A DNA stretch of 64,000 nt from Candidatus Thorarchaeota archaeon (GTDB taxonomy: Archaea > Asgardarchaeota > Thorarchaeia > Thorarchaeales > Thorarchaeaceae), in contig JAGSHN010000032.1 of assembly GCA_029855935.1 (NCBI GenBank), positions 40,756-104,755 of the forward strand, in the 5' to 3' direction. Positions 42,698 through 50,829 of this stretch are shown here, piece by piece (within the stretch, counting starts at the first letter, position 1; every line of letters starts with the position of its first letter). The notes below the pieces were generated by a model. That model did not search any database, had not been told where the DNA came from, and was given only the letters and a program-made list of their open reading frames with translations. The position numbers and the translations under genes were made by a program.

Positions 42698-43519
42698 CTA
42701 TTCTGTGGGCGGTGGCACTGTCAGCTGATAGCGGTCATTGAACATCTCCCTGAGGAACAGTCGCGAGACTATGATGCCACAGACGACCGTGGCGAGGAAT
42801 ATCATGATGAAGATGATCACTTGGTAGAAGGCCGCGGCGACCGGGTTGGCACCGCCAATGATCATTCCACTCATCAGGCCGGGGATGCTGACGATGCCCA
42901 GAGAGGCGTATCGGTTGAGGTTCGGCAACATACCGCTCCTTATCGCCTCACGTATGGTGAGCTCTGTGGCCTGTAGCGGTGTCGCGCCCAGAGCGAGAGC
43001 AGTTTCCATCAGTGCTCTCTGTTTCTGTGCATTGGACCACATCCTGTCGAGAATGAGGCTCGTCATCCCCATAGAGTTGCCAATGACCATCCCACCCATC
43101 GGGATGATGAATTCGCCCCTCTGCTGGATTATGCCCAGAAACGTCACAAGGAGCATCACGCCGACTCCCCCTACGATGACTCCAGGCAGAGACGTCCTAA
43201 AGACACCGGGAATGTAGTCCAGATTGCCACGTACTGTGTAGGCAGCGAAGGTTGCCATGAATAGCAGCACTGCAAAGATGATGATCATATCCTCAAGAGC
43301 AAATATCTCAACGAGAATGAGGGCCATCAGGATAATCTGAATGGTACCCCTGATTGTCCCGACTATGAGTTTGTTCCCGACGCCAAGGCCCTGCCATCTG
43401 TTGAGAAGGAGAATGATTGCCAGAAGTATCATAGCCACGACATAGCCCTGCGCCGCCGTGACGACCTCTGGTGGCAGAGTCGCGAGCCAGTCCATCAGCG
43501 TTGGTATCTGAATCATCAT
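42698..43519 (-). CDS. ABC transporter permease, FetB/UPF0014 family
   Basis: A 273-residue membrane protein with about seven hydrophobic segments. GGMVIGNSMGMTSLILDRM and LALGATPLQATELTIREAIRSGMLPNLNRYASLGIVSIPGLMSGMIIGGANPVAAAFYQ are family hallmarks; the last is also the region that contacts the ATPase. E. coli FetAB has been linked to iron export and oxidative stress. The ATG has GAGGAGGT about 9 nt upstream and follows the ATPase stop by 3 nt, so the two genes form an operon. Confidence 0.85.
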   Translation of the reverse strand: MMIQIPTLMDWLATLPPEVVTAAQGYVVAMILLAIILLLNRWQGLGVGNKLIVGTIRGTIQIILMALILVEIFALEDMIIIFAVLLFMATFAAYTVRGNLDYIPGVFRTSLPGVIVGGVGVMLLVTFLGIIQQRGEFIIPMGGMVIGNSMGMTSLILDRMWSNAQKQRALMETALALGATPLQATELTIREAIRSGMLPNLNRYASLGIVSIPGLMSGMIIGGANPVAAAFYQVIIFIMIFLATVVCGIIVSRLFLREMFNDRYQLTVPPPTE

Positions 43520-43522
43520 TGT

Positions 43523-44176
43523 CTATTGACCTCCTCTTGAGTTGCCAATCTCTATTATCCTGTCTGCCAAGCGCTGGGCCTGTTCGCTATTGTGTGTCAC
43601 AATCATCACGCCGATGTCTTGGTCACTGATCACGCGCTGAATGCTCTCCTCAACGACCTCTGTGGAGTCATCATCCAGAGCTGCTGTCGGCTCGTCCAGC
43701 AGCAGGACCTCGGGCTCCAGCAGGAGGGCCCTCGCAATGGCCACACGCTGCTTTTCCCCTCCCGAGAGATTCCCTGCGGTCTTGTCGAGCATAGAAACAG
43801 GGAGGTTGACCTGACTGAGAACATCCCTGAGCCTCTCCTCGGACGCCTCAAGCCTGTGAATCCGCAGTCCCCAGAGAAGATTCTCCCTGACATTGCCCGG
43901 AAACATGCTGGCCTGTTGAGGAACGAGAATCATACTTCTACGCAATTCTCGTGGGTCCCATTCGGTCACGTCCTTGCCGTGAAAGAGCACCCTTCCGGCC
44001 GTCGGCGAGACGAGGTTGACCGCTATCCTGAGGAGCGTGCTCTTGCCGCCTCCGCTGGGCCCTGAGATTCCTATGGTCTCGCCGTGATTCAGTGCAAGAT
44101 TGAGGTCCCTGAAGAGGACCCTCTCACCAAAGGCCATTGTGACACCCATCATCTGTAGGACTGGTCCTTCGCCCAT
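43523..44176 (-). CDS. ABC transporter ATPase, FetA-like
   Basis: A 217-residue ATPase from the ATG at 44176. GPSGGGKST is Walker A, LSGGEKQRVAIARAL the signature, VLLLDEPTAALDD Walker B and VTHN the switch. It pairs with the FetB-like permease directly downstream. An ATCTAAGTA element at about 44213-44221 (minus strand) would start transcription near 44190, after the alternative start at 44203, which is why 44176 is preferred. Substrate, possibly iron or another ion, is inferred from the permease family only. Confidence 0.85.
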   Translation of the reverse strand: MGEGPVLQMMGVTMAFGERVLFRDLNLALNHGETIGISGPSGGGKSTLLRIAVNLVSPTAGRVLFHGKDVTEWDPRELRRSMILVPQQASMFPGNVRENLLWGLRIHRLEASEERLRDVLSQVNLPVSMLDKTAGNLSGGEKQRVAIARALLLEPEVLLLDEPTAALDDDSTEVVEESIQRVISDQDIGVMIVTHNSEQAQRLADRIIEIGNSRGGQ

Positions 44177-44353
44177 CAGTTGATCGCCAAATTGGTGCAG
44201 CAATGCAAGACCTACTTAGATGTTTCAGTGACAGCCACACTCAGCTGGACAATGCCCGCTGGACGAGTCAGACGCGGCCAGTGCTGGCGAGTCAACTCCA
44301 TCTGCGCAAAGCACTTATGGGCACGCCTAGACGGGTGCTCGGAGGTATGACGC

Positions 44354-45361
44354 TTGCCGGGCCTCGTAGTCAGACGTAGTAACGGGGAACTTAGGTGGTA
44401 CCCCTTCTTCAAGCACGGTGATACCTACACCTTCTACCCCGACAAGGAGTACGGTGAGGATGAGACTGGGAGACGAGTTGGACGTGGCTTCAAATTCGAG
44501 AAGTACCTGCCCGGTTACTGGATGCCAGCCAAGTCGCCCGTGAGGCATCGCCGTATCGGCGGTGGTAACTCGCTGGTCGTTCTGGAGAAGGATGGTGACC
44601 TTAAGTTCTATCGGTTCGAGGGCTTCACATTTATGGTCAGCGACACAGGAAAGAAGGTCGGAAGGGGCTTCAAGTCCGACTGGGACTATGTGGTGGCCGA
44701 GTGGACCGGGAATGGCACCAGCGACCTTCTTGTGAGGGATGAGGATGGCAATCTGAGACTGTTCCCGTGGAACGGTGAGAAGTTCATTGACCTCGGCGGC
44801 GATGAGAAGGTCGGTGTGGGCTTCAAGAAGGACAAGTTCACTCATCTCTTTGCGGGCTACTGGACTGGCGGAGACACACCCGACCTTGTGGCCAGAGAGC
44901 GCGATGGCGACCTCTGGCTGTACCTCTTCGATGGGAAGACCTTCCGCGGCCACGGGAAGCCGCGCAAGATCGGCCGCGGGTTTGGCAACCAGTTCACGCA
45001 CTACTTCGTCGACGAGTGGATGGGCAACGGCACGCCCGACCTGATTGTCCGTCACAAGAACGGCAACCTGATTCGATATCCATATGGCAAATTCGATTCT
45101 TCAAAAGATCACTACGTGTTTGCCGAACCGCCATACGCCACTGTTGGTCGGGGGTTCAAGAGCGACTGGACATACATCGTGGGCCACTGGCGACAGCCCG
45201 GTCATCCCGACCTCCTGGTATGCGACAATCATCACAATATGCGGTTCTACCCATTCGAGAACGGCGAGTTCGTGGAACTACCAAAGGACCAGAAGTTTGT
45301 CGGCCGGGACTGGAAGTTCACCCACTACTGGGACTTCTATCCGGTCGAGGAACAGGGATAG
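44354..45361 (+). CDS. Six-repeat VCBS/FG-GAP-like beta-propeller protein
   Basis: A 335-residue protein from a TTG with GGAGG 8 nt upstream. It is built of six copies of a unit of about 50 residues; each has a strand of the form PDLLVRDEDGNLRLFPWNG and then VGRGFKSDWDYVVAEWTGNG. Copies of VGRGFK or a close variant occur six times. This is the repeat of VCBS/FG-GAP-like propellers, which often bind calcium or sugar. No signal peptide or membrane segment is seen, odd for a fold that is mostly extracellular. Function unknown; a CACTTATGGG box near 44309 suggests its own promoter. Confidence 0.7.
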   Translation: MPGLVVRRSNGELRWYPFFKHGDTYTFYPDKEYGEDETGRRVGRGFKFEKYLPGYWMPAKSPVRHRRIGGGNSLVVLEKDGDLKFYRFEGFTFMVSDTGKKVGRGFKSDWDYVVAEWTGNGTSDLLVRDEDGNLRLFPWNGEKFIDLGGDEKVGVGFKKDKFTHLFAGYWTGGDTPDLVARERDGDLWLYLFDGKTFRGHGKPRKIGRGFGNQFTHYFVDEWMGNGTPDLIVRHKNGNLIRYPYGKFDSSKDHYVFAEPPYATVGRGFKSDWTYIVGHWRQPGHPDLLVCDNHHNMRFYPFENGEFVELPKDQKFVGRDWKFTHYWDFYPVEEQG

Positions 45362-45500
45362 ACGACGAGGGCGGAGCCCGGGCCAGCCGACAATTGGCCC
45401 CCGCAGTGGAAAGTGGGCGAACAAGGCCAGTCCCTCCACCGGAACCGTCCGCAACGGTCTTAAGCTCGTCAGTAGAGCTCCATCTCCGGGTGTGACGAGA

Positions 45501-46280
45501 ATGGCGGACGGTCTGAGCACGCAGGAAGGTTTCGAGCTGTTTGGTGGAATTAGTGAGACGAAGCAACACGCTATAGGGGTTTTGCTGGCCGCGGTATACG
45601 GCGTTGCCAGTGCCGTACCAATCAGCGCCTTTCTCGGCGCGGTGGGTGTCAGCGGTGCCATCGGCTTCTCGATCTGTATTGCGCCGCTCTTTGGCATCTT
45701 GCTGGGGCCCTCACGAGGCTTTGCCTACGGGCTTGTTGCTGGTATCATACAGCTTATGGTAGCCGTGTTCGTGCCGACAGCGGTCGTGCCTCTCATTGTG
45801 CCGACAATTCCCCTCGGCCCTGCCGTGTCGGGCCTGTTTACCGGTCTTGCACTGCGTCCGCGCACGACCCTGGGAGGGATCTCGTTGCCTGGTCCGCTGC
45901 TGACGGCGGGGTACCTGATGGCCATCATCATCCTCTACGAGATACCGAATGGCCAGGCGTGGTGGTTCCCTGCCGTCTTGATGCTGGCTGTGGTGGTGGC
46001 TCTGGCCCTGCAGGTCACTGGATTCGAGTTCGATCCCGAGTCGTTCGGTCCTCGCCGATATCTGCAGCTCCTGCCTCTGGCCCTGATAGGAACGGCAACG
46101 GATTTCTCCACGATGATGATGGGCGCGGTCTACCTAATGGCAATTCCCGCCCCTACATTTGGCTGGGTGATATTCCCCTTTATGTTGATCGAGAGGACAG
46201 CCGCGACCCTTATCAGCGCCGCAGTCGCAGCAGCCGTTCTGGCGGCGTTCCCCGAAGTGTTCTACTCAGTATCTTCGTGA
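45501..46280 (+). CDS. Integral membrane protein, possibly ECF-transporter S component-like
   Basis: A 259-residue protein with six or seven hydrophobic segments from the ATG at 45501. HAIGVLLAAVYGVASAVPISAF, FSICIAPLFGILLGPSRGFAYGLVAGIIQLMVAVFVP and LQLLPLALIGTATDFSTMMMGAVYLMAIPAP are small-residue-rich helices, as in substrate-binding S components of vitamin transporters, but no defining motif or energising partner is nearby. The frame runs upstream to 45084 through the preceding gene; this is shadow. A CTTAAGC element near 45459 may be the promoter. Confidence 0.55.
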   Translation: MADGLSTQEGFELFGGISETKQHAIGVLLAAVYGVASAVPISAFLGAVGVSGAIGFSICIAPLFGILLGPSRGFAYGLVAGIIQLMVAVFVPTAVVPLIVPTIPLGPAVSGLFTGLALRPRTTLGGISLPGPLLTAGYLMAIIILYEIPNGQAWWFPAVLMLAVVVALALQVTGFEFDPESFGPRRYLQLLPLALIGTATDFSTMMMGAVYLMAIPAPTFGWVIFPFMLIERTAATLISAAVAAAVLAAFPEVFYSVSS

Positions 46281-46307
46281 TGACAATCGGGTGGCGGTCA
46301 TTGAGGC

Positions 46308-46937
46308 TCACAGGCCGAGGCCACGTGCGGTCTCCGCAATGACTGTCCTGATGGCCCGCATCTCGTCATCAAGTCTCATTGTGGGCAGTGTCGCTGTTCG
46401 CTTCTGTATGGCCTGCTCAGGCAGAGGCGGGACGTGTACAAAACCGATGACCCCGCTAATCTGACCCGTGTGCCGCCAGTGGAGAAGATTGTAGAACAGC
46501 CAGTTGCATCCGTACGTCCCGGCGTGGTAGCTCACCTCTGCAGGAATTCCCATCTCCCTCAGTCTCTGGGCAAGACCCGTCACGTCGAGCATCGAGAAAT
46601 AGGCGGCTGGGCCGTCGGGAATGATGACGTCTGTCTCGGGGAGGTTGCCATAGTTGTCCTCCCGCTGTGTGCTCACTGCGTTGATGGCGATCCGCTCGAG
46701 CGTGATTGCACCCCTGTTCGCCTGTCCGCACGCTATGATGACGGCGGGGGCTGTCTCACCAATTAGCCTTCGGGCCTCGGACAGACAGGATGTGTAGTCC
46801 AGCGGCAGCTGGGCGCCCACAACGGTCAACCCCTCTATTTCTCCACCGTCAAGGGAAAGTGCGACCTCCGCTGAGGGGTTTATCTCGAAGTCATCAAAGG
46901 GCTCGAAACCTGTGACCAACACGTTCTCTAGTGCCAT
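46308..46937 (-). CDS. pcp: Pyroglutamyl-peptidase I
   Basis: A 209-residue cysteine peptidase that removes N-terminal pyroglutamate from peptides. From the ATG at 46937 (longer reading to 46952) the family landmarks are LVTGFEPFDDFEINPS at the start, then ERIAIN with the catalytic Glu81, AGTYGCNWLFY with Cys144, and GFVHVPPLPEQ with His168: a complete Cys-His-Glu triad. Acts in the cytosol in peptide turnover. It follows the LysE-type exporter gene on the same strand without a gap, so the two are co-transcribed. Confidence 0.9.
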   Translation of the reverse strand: MALENVLVTGFEPFDDFEINPSAEVALSLDGGEIEGLTVVGAQLPLDYTSCLSEARRLIGETAPAVIIACGQANRGAITLERIAINAVSTQREDNYGNLPETDVIIPDGPAAYFSMLDVTGLAQRLREMGIPAEVSYHAGTYGCNWLFYNLLHWRHTGQISGVIGFVHVPPLPEQAIQKRTATLPTMRLDDEMRAIRTVIAETARGLGL

Positions 46938-46952
46938 TGTGACCACCCACAT

Positions 46953-47642
46953 CTATGAAGCGTGGAGCATCGAGACCGCCCCACATATGAAAAGGGCCCC
47001 GAGGACAATCTGAAACACACCGACGCCAACATTCAACCAGTTGATGCCTCCAATGTTGGCGTGCCGTCGCACCCTGTCGGTCCCCAGAGACAGGAATGCT
47101 CCATATATCAGATCGGTCGATATGTGGGTGACGTAGACGAGAATGCCAGCAATGAACAATGCGCCGACTCCAGCCTGTATCCCGACAACGAGCACGGTCA
47201 CGGTAGAGAGGCCGATGGCAAACCACCACAGTATGAAGTACGGCGACAGAATGCTGACCAGAGCGCCTTGGGTGATGGCAGCAAGAAGACTCACACGGCT
47301 CCGAGACACGGGGTCCGACATCTCATCGTCAGGCGAGATGCGATAGTCGCGGAGAGCTAGTAGTCCGAACAGCACCACGACCGATCCCCCAAAGAGCAAG
47401 ATCATCGCGACCGTCTGGTCTGTCAGCGCAATTGTCTGGAGGCTCACAACAATGGCCGCCACTATCACTAGTTCCACGATGGCGTGACCAACCATCGGCA
47501 GCATGCCAAAGGCCCTCCCGCCAGTCGTGGCATTCTGGATGACGGCAGCTGAAAGTGGTCCAGGCGCGAGCGCCCCCGTGAGCGAGAGGAGGAACCATGC
47601 CACCAGCGCCTCTACAACCGTCACGTCGGTGTCACTCTCCAT
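46953..47642 (-). CDS. LysE-family amino acid/metabolite exporter
   Basis: A 229-residue membrane protein with six hydrophobic segments. LSLTGALAPGPLSAAVIQNATTGGRAFGMLPMVGHAIVELVIVAAIVVSL is the family start block with the PGP motif, and QGALVSILSPYFILWWFAIGLS is the repeat in the second half. LysE/RhtB proteins export amino acids or homoserine-like compounds. Directly followed by the pyroglutamyl-peptidase gene: together they could release and export amino acids from peptides (inference). A TATATATA box at 47673-47680 stands 31-38 nt before the ATG. Confidence 0.82.
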   Translation of the reverse strand: MESDTDVTVVEALVAWFLLSLTGALAPGPLSAAVIQNATTGGRAFGMLPMVGHAIVELVIVAAIVVSLQTIALTDQTVAMILLFGGSVVVLFGLLALRDYRISPDDEMSDPVSRSRVSLLAAITQGALVSILSPYFILWWFAIGLSTVTVLVVGIQAGVGALFIAGILVYVTHISTDLIYGAFLSLGTDRVRRHANIGGINWLNVGVGVFQIVLGALFICGAVSMLHAS

Positions 47643-47672
47643 AGACCGGAATGGCTCACGGGCTTTTCAGTG

Positions 47673-47680
47673 TATATATA
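47673..47680 (-). promoter_or_regulatory. TATA box of the LysE-pcp operon
   Basis: TATATATA, 31-38 nt upstream of the leftward ATG at 47642. As the motif is symmetric, rightward activity cannot be excluded, but the next plus-strand gene starts 160 nt away. Confidence 0.6.
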
Positions 47681-47837
47681 GAATGGACACATACGATGCC
47701 GTCTGCCTGTTGGCGAATGGGCAGGACAATGCAGTCACCTATTCTTCCACAGTGAGGCCAGCCTCCGTGCTGAGATACGAAAGATTCATTTTGAGTCGTG
47801 TAGGCGGTTTAACAACACTATTCTTGGAGAAGAGGAA

Positions 47838-48527
47838 ATGAAGTACGCTATCAATGCAATTCTTGCGCTTGCAATCATCGCGATGTTCATGGTTTCTCCG
47901 GTCGCCGCCGCTACCTCACAGGGTCTTGAGTGGGGCATCCACACTGGCGACAGGTTTGATTTCACCCTCAGGTCGAGTGAAACTGGCTTGAACGAACAGA
48001 TCTACTTGAACATCACGTCGATGCCGGCGACTGCAATCCCCGACCCCTTGACATCATGGGGTAGTATACCAGACCCCGATGTCGGCGCGTACTGGGCGAA
48101 CGGCACATCGATGGGGCTCTATATCCTTGTCTTCCTTGGCCTGCTGTCAACGGGAGGAAAGATTGCCGTACCTGTGGGCAATTTCTCCCTACTCACGAAT
48201 CTCCTTGCGCCAGAGCTCATAGGGGAGGACTTCATCAACGATGCCAGTGTATGGGGTGTCGAGCTGGTGCATGAGCTCAACTCCACGCACGAGGGACACA
48301 TCCGTGTGACGTACTCAAAGTCAGACGGCTTCCTTGCTGAGTACATTCTAACCATGGTCGTTTCGGCCACGGACGAGGTCGTACAGGAGCTGTCCGCCAG
48401 GAGAAACAACCTTGGCGGTGGTATTGGAATCGACCAGCTAGTCCAGCTTGCAAAGGACAATGCCCTGTACATCGGTGCTGCAGTCGTCGTTCTGGTGATC
48501 CTCGGCGTTGTCTGCAAGAGGCGATAG
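47838..48527 (+). CDS. Exported protein with signal peptide and C-terminal membrane anchor
   Basis: A 229-residue protein. A signal peptide of about 24 residues ends in AAAT; the outside part is beta-rich (LEWGIHTGDRFDFTLRSSETGLNEQIYLNITSMP, HIRVTYSKSDGFLAEYILTMVVSA) with several N-x-S/T sites; a final helix (LYIGAAVVVLVILGVVC) and KRR anchor it. This plan recurs in the other surface proteins of this window. No family recognised. A hairpin terminator follows. Confidence 0.7.
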   Translation: MKYAINAILALAIIAMFMVSPVAAATSQGLEWGIHTGDRFDFTLRSSETGLNEQIYLNITSMPATAIPDPLTSWGSIPDPDVGAYWANGTSMGLYILVFLGLLSTGGKIAVPVGNFSLLTNLLAPELIGEDFINDASVWGVELVHELNSTHEGHIRVTYSKSDGFLAEYILTMVVSATDEVVQELSARRNNLGGGIGIDQLVQLAKDNALYIGAAVVVLVILGVVCKRR

Positions 48528-48537
48528 TGGAATGTGA

Positions 48538-48568
48538 CGGGGCTAGAGGCCCCGCCCCTCTCTTTTTC
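48538..48568 (+). terminator. Hairpin and T-rich tract terminator
   Basis: CGGGGC (48538-48543) and GCCCCG (48549-48554) form a 6-bp stem with loop TAGAG, followed by CCCTCTCTTTTTCTCC. It lies 10 nt after the exported protein gene. Confidence 0.6.
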
Positions 48569-48657
48569 TCCTCCTGCTGTGCTCTACCAGCGAGGACTCC
48601 GGACGAAACTGGATATGGGGCCGTGTAGCCAGTGCGAAACGGCAGTTCTGGCTGGAC

Positions 48658-50589
48658 TCACTCCCGATGGTTCTTCCGAAGGTGCGCAATAGTTGCTGCT
48701 GTGAACCCTGCAGCGACGGCTGCGGCGACGACTGTGACGCCGAGCGATATCGGGCGGAGGCCGAGTATTCTCCCAATGCCATAAAGACCTGTGGTGTCAC
48801 TGTCATTGACTGGCGGACTGGTGATCGTTGTGTCTGGAGTTCCGGGTGTTGATGGACTCTGAGGGGAGTGGACGATGTTGAAGGGATGTTCTCTGTTTAT
48901 AACGAGCTGGAGGTTGCTGTGCTCATCCCACGCGGAGATGGAGAAAGGACCCGATGTGACAACGGATTCGACGGACTGGTCGAACCGCCAGTGAACTAGC
49001 TGGTCGGTGGTCCAGTTGGAGATTATGTGAGCAGGTAGAACGGGGAGCGTGCCAACACGAAGGAGGTTCCAGTATGACTCGTCCTTGAACTCGATGACGA
49101 TTGACCTCCTGTCGTCTGTGGTGACCTGGGCCACATTCTGGACACACCGATGGAGCCACAGACCTGAGGCCATCCTGAGAGAGTCAATCGTCTGTTTGAC
49201 ATCATACGATGTCACTGGCATTCCATCACTCCAAGTAAAGCCTTGTCTTAGAGTGAAACGGATCTGCATCCTCCCCTCTGGGACGTTGGGGTCGTCGTGG
49301 TGGGTATCGATCTGAAAGGTCCGGGCAAGCCACATATCCGGTTCTCCGGAGGGCCTTCTGCGCAGGAGACTGTCGTAGGCGAGAGAGAGTATGGTCCTGC
49401 GCAGGTCGTGTGCCAGTGCAGATACCTCGATGAGAATCACTGTGCCAGGAAGAACAGTCCTGCCTGCTCGGAATGTCCCCCCGACAGGGCCCCCCTGCTC
49501 CTGTTTTAGGCGCACCAGATATGGTGTCCACCAGCTGAAGAAGCCATCTTCGATCGTGAACACGGGGTCCTCTAGTTTCTCACTGTTCCATAGTTGATAA
49601 CGATACTCCTGGCAGATCGGTATGAAGGGGCATTGCTCAGCGACTATTCTCTGCATCTCGATTGCAGCATCGTAGACTTCGGAATAGCTTGAGGCGTGGA
49701 GGAACTGGTTTCGATAGAAGTCGAACGTGTTGTTCCTGAACTTTGGGAGATTGACATATGGTCGGTCTGCATTGCCCGACCAGAACTCGTCTGCCATCCA
49801 GATAATGTCATTGAACCGCGGATAGAGCACGTGCAGAAAGAAGAAATAGCGTTTCTCGCGCTCGATGCTGAGTAGCTCGCTAACGCTCCACTCATCGTAG
49901 ACTATGAGCTGGCTCTGTATTCCAATGTCTTCCAGAGTCGACACTATTGTCTGGCCCGCGGCCCGGGCCTGCGGCGAGTCGTGTGTCACAACTGGGAGGA
50001 TCCCGAACTCGACACTCGCCCGACCCAGTGGTCCCGGGCCTTCCAAGTAGCTGTCATTATCGGAGTCAAAGAATCCCGCATTCGCAAGAACCTGTCGGGC
50101 CTTTGTGACGAGTCCGTAGCGGTACATCGGACCTATGACCTTCTCGGCTGTGAAGGGGTCTGTTGGAGGGATGCAGGCCTCAAGAGTTCTGCCGGAGTTG
50201 TTCATCGCATCACGGAGAATCGCAACCTTGTCGATTGCGAAGGCAACGGCCCTCCGGAATTGCGTAATATTAAGGGGATATCTCTCAGTGTTCAGTGATA
50301 GGGACCAGTACCAATCGCAGGGGATCATCACAGTGCGAACAGACTGTGTAGTATTGATCTGTGACAGGCGGTCGTATCGGACCGGGTCAAGTGCCATATC
50401 GATGTCGCCATTCTGCAGGGCCACGAGTTCCTCGTCGGTATTGGACAGCCCGACATAGTCGATTCTGTCTACGTAGCCCCCATACGGTGGAGTGGAGGCC
50501 ATAGTCTTCTTGGCGACTATCTGTGGAGATACTGCTGCGAGCAGGACTAGACTGATTGCGATGATGCCCACGCCACGCCTTACCAACAA
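48658..50589 (-). CDS. Solute-binding protein, SBP_bac_5 family, circularly permuted and membrane-anchored
   Basis: A 643-residue exported protein from a TTG with GTGAGGAC upstream. Residues 1-26 are a signal sequence. Residues 40-360 match the second half of oligopeptide/nickel-binding proteins (IDYVGLSNTDEELVALQNGDIDMA, LNITQFRRAVAFAIDKVAIL), while residues 370-570 match the first half: GGTFRAGRTVLPGTV, FTLRQGFTWSDGMPVTSYDV (family signature at 445-464), TSGPFSISAW. The usual order is thus swapped, with the cut just before the IDYVG strand. A Ser/Thr/Pro linker (575-600), a transmembrane helix (about 610-632) and KNHRE follow. No permease or ATPase gene adjoins, so its transporter is elsewhere or it is a receptor. 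Confidence 0.75.
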   Translation of the reverse strand: MLVRRGVGIIAISLVLLAAVSPQIVAKKTMASTPPYGGYVDRIDYVGLSNTDEELVALQNGDIDMALDPVRYDRLSQINTTQSVRTVMIPCDWYWSLSLNTERYPLNITQFRRAVAFAIDKVAILRDAMNNSGRTLEACIPPTDPFTAEKVIGPMYRYGLVTKARQVLANAGFFDSDNDSYLEGPGPLGRASVEFGILPVVTHDSPQARAAGQTIVSTLEDIGIQSQLIVYDEWSVSELLSIEREKRYFFFLHVLYPRFNDIIWMADEFWSGNADRPYVNLPKFRNNTFDFYRNQFLHASSYSEVYDAAIEMQRIVAEQCPFIPICQEYRYQLWNSEKLEDPVFTIEDGFFSWWTPYLVRLKQEQGGPVGGTFRAGRTVLPGTVILIEVSALAHDLRRTILSLAYDSLLRRRPSGEPDMWLARTFQIDTHHDDPNVPEGRMQIRFTLRQGFTWSDGMPVTSYDVKQTIDSLRMASGLWLHRCVQNVAQVTTDDRRSIVIEFKDESYWNLLRVGTLPVLPAHIISNWTTDQLVHWRFDQSVESVVTSGPFSISAWDEHSNLQLVINREHPFNIVHSPQSPSTPGTPDTTITSPPVNDSDTTGLYGIGRILGLRPISLGVTVVAAAVAAGFTAATIAHLRKNHRE

Positions 50590-50829
50590 GTCCTCACTTC
50601 CAGACGTCCCGATATTTCTGTCAATACGAACAGGATATCAGGTATAAGCTATCTTGTTGACGTAGCAACACATTGGCGCCAACCTACCAGTCTATTTGGT
50701 GATGGCCGTTGCAGTTGGGCCTCCCTCTTCTCCGCGGGAGAGGCCGTTTTCGGGCCGTGGCTGCTGCGACCCAATAGGCTTAATAGACTGGGGGCATCAG
50801 CGGTCGAGGACCTAGGGAGCGGTTCATCT
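50590..50829. promoter_or_regulatory. Divergent promoter region
   Basis: 240 nt between the permuted binding protein and the DUF389 gene. GCTTAATAG near 50777-50785 is a TATA-like element for the rightward gene (GTG at 50830). An imperfect hairpin, CCTCTTCTCC/GGGAGAGG, lies near 50725-50745. Nothing else recognised. Confidence 0.4.

Noticed and set aside
45084-45500. Long N-terminal extension of the membrane protein at 45501
   Set aside because: It overlaps the propeller gene in another frame and has shadow-like composition; the ATG at 45501 is followed at once by a sensible protein.
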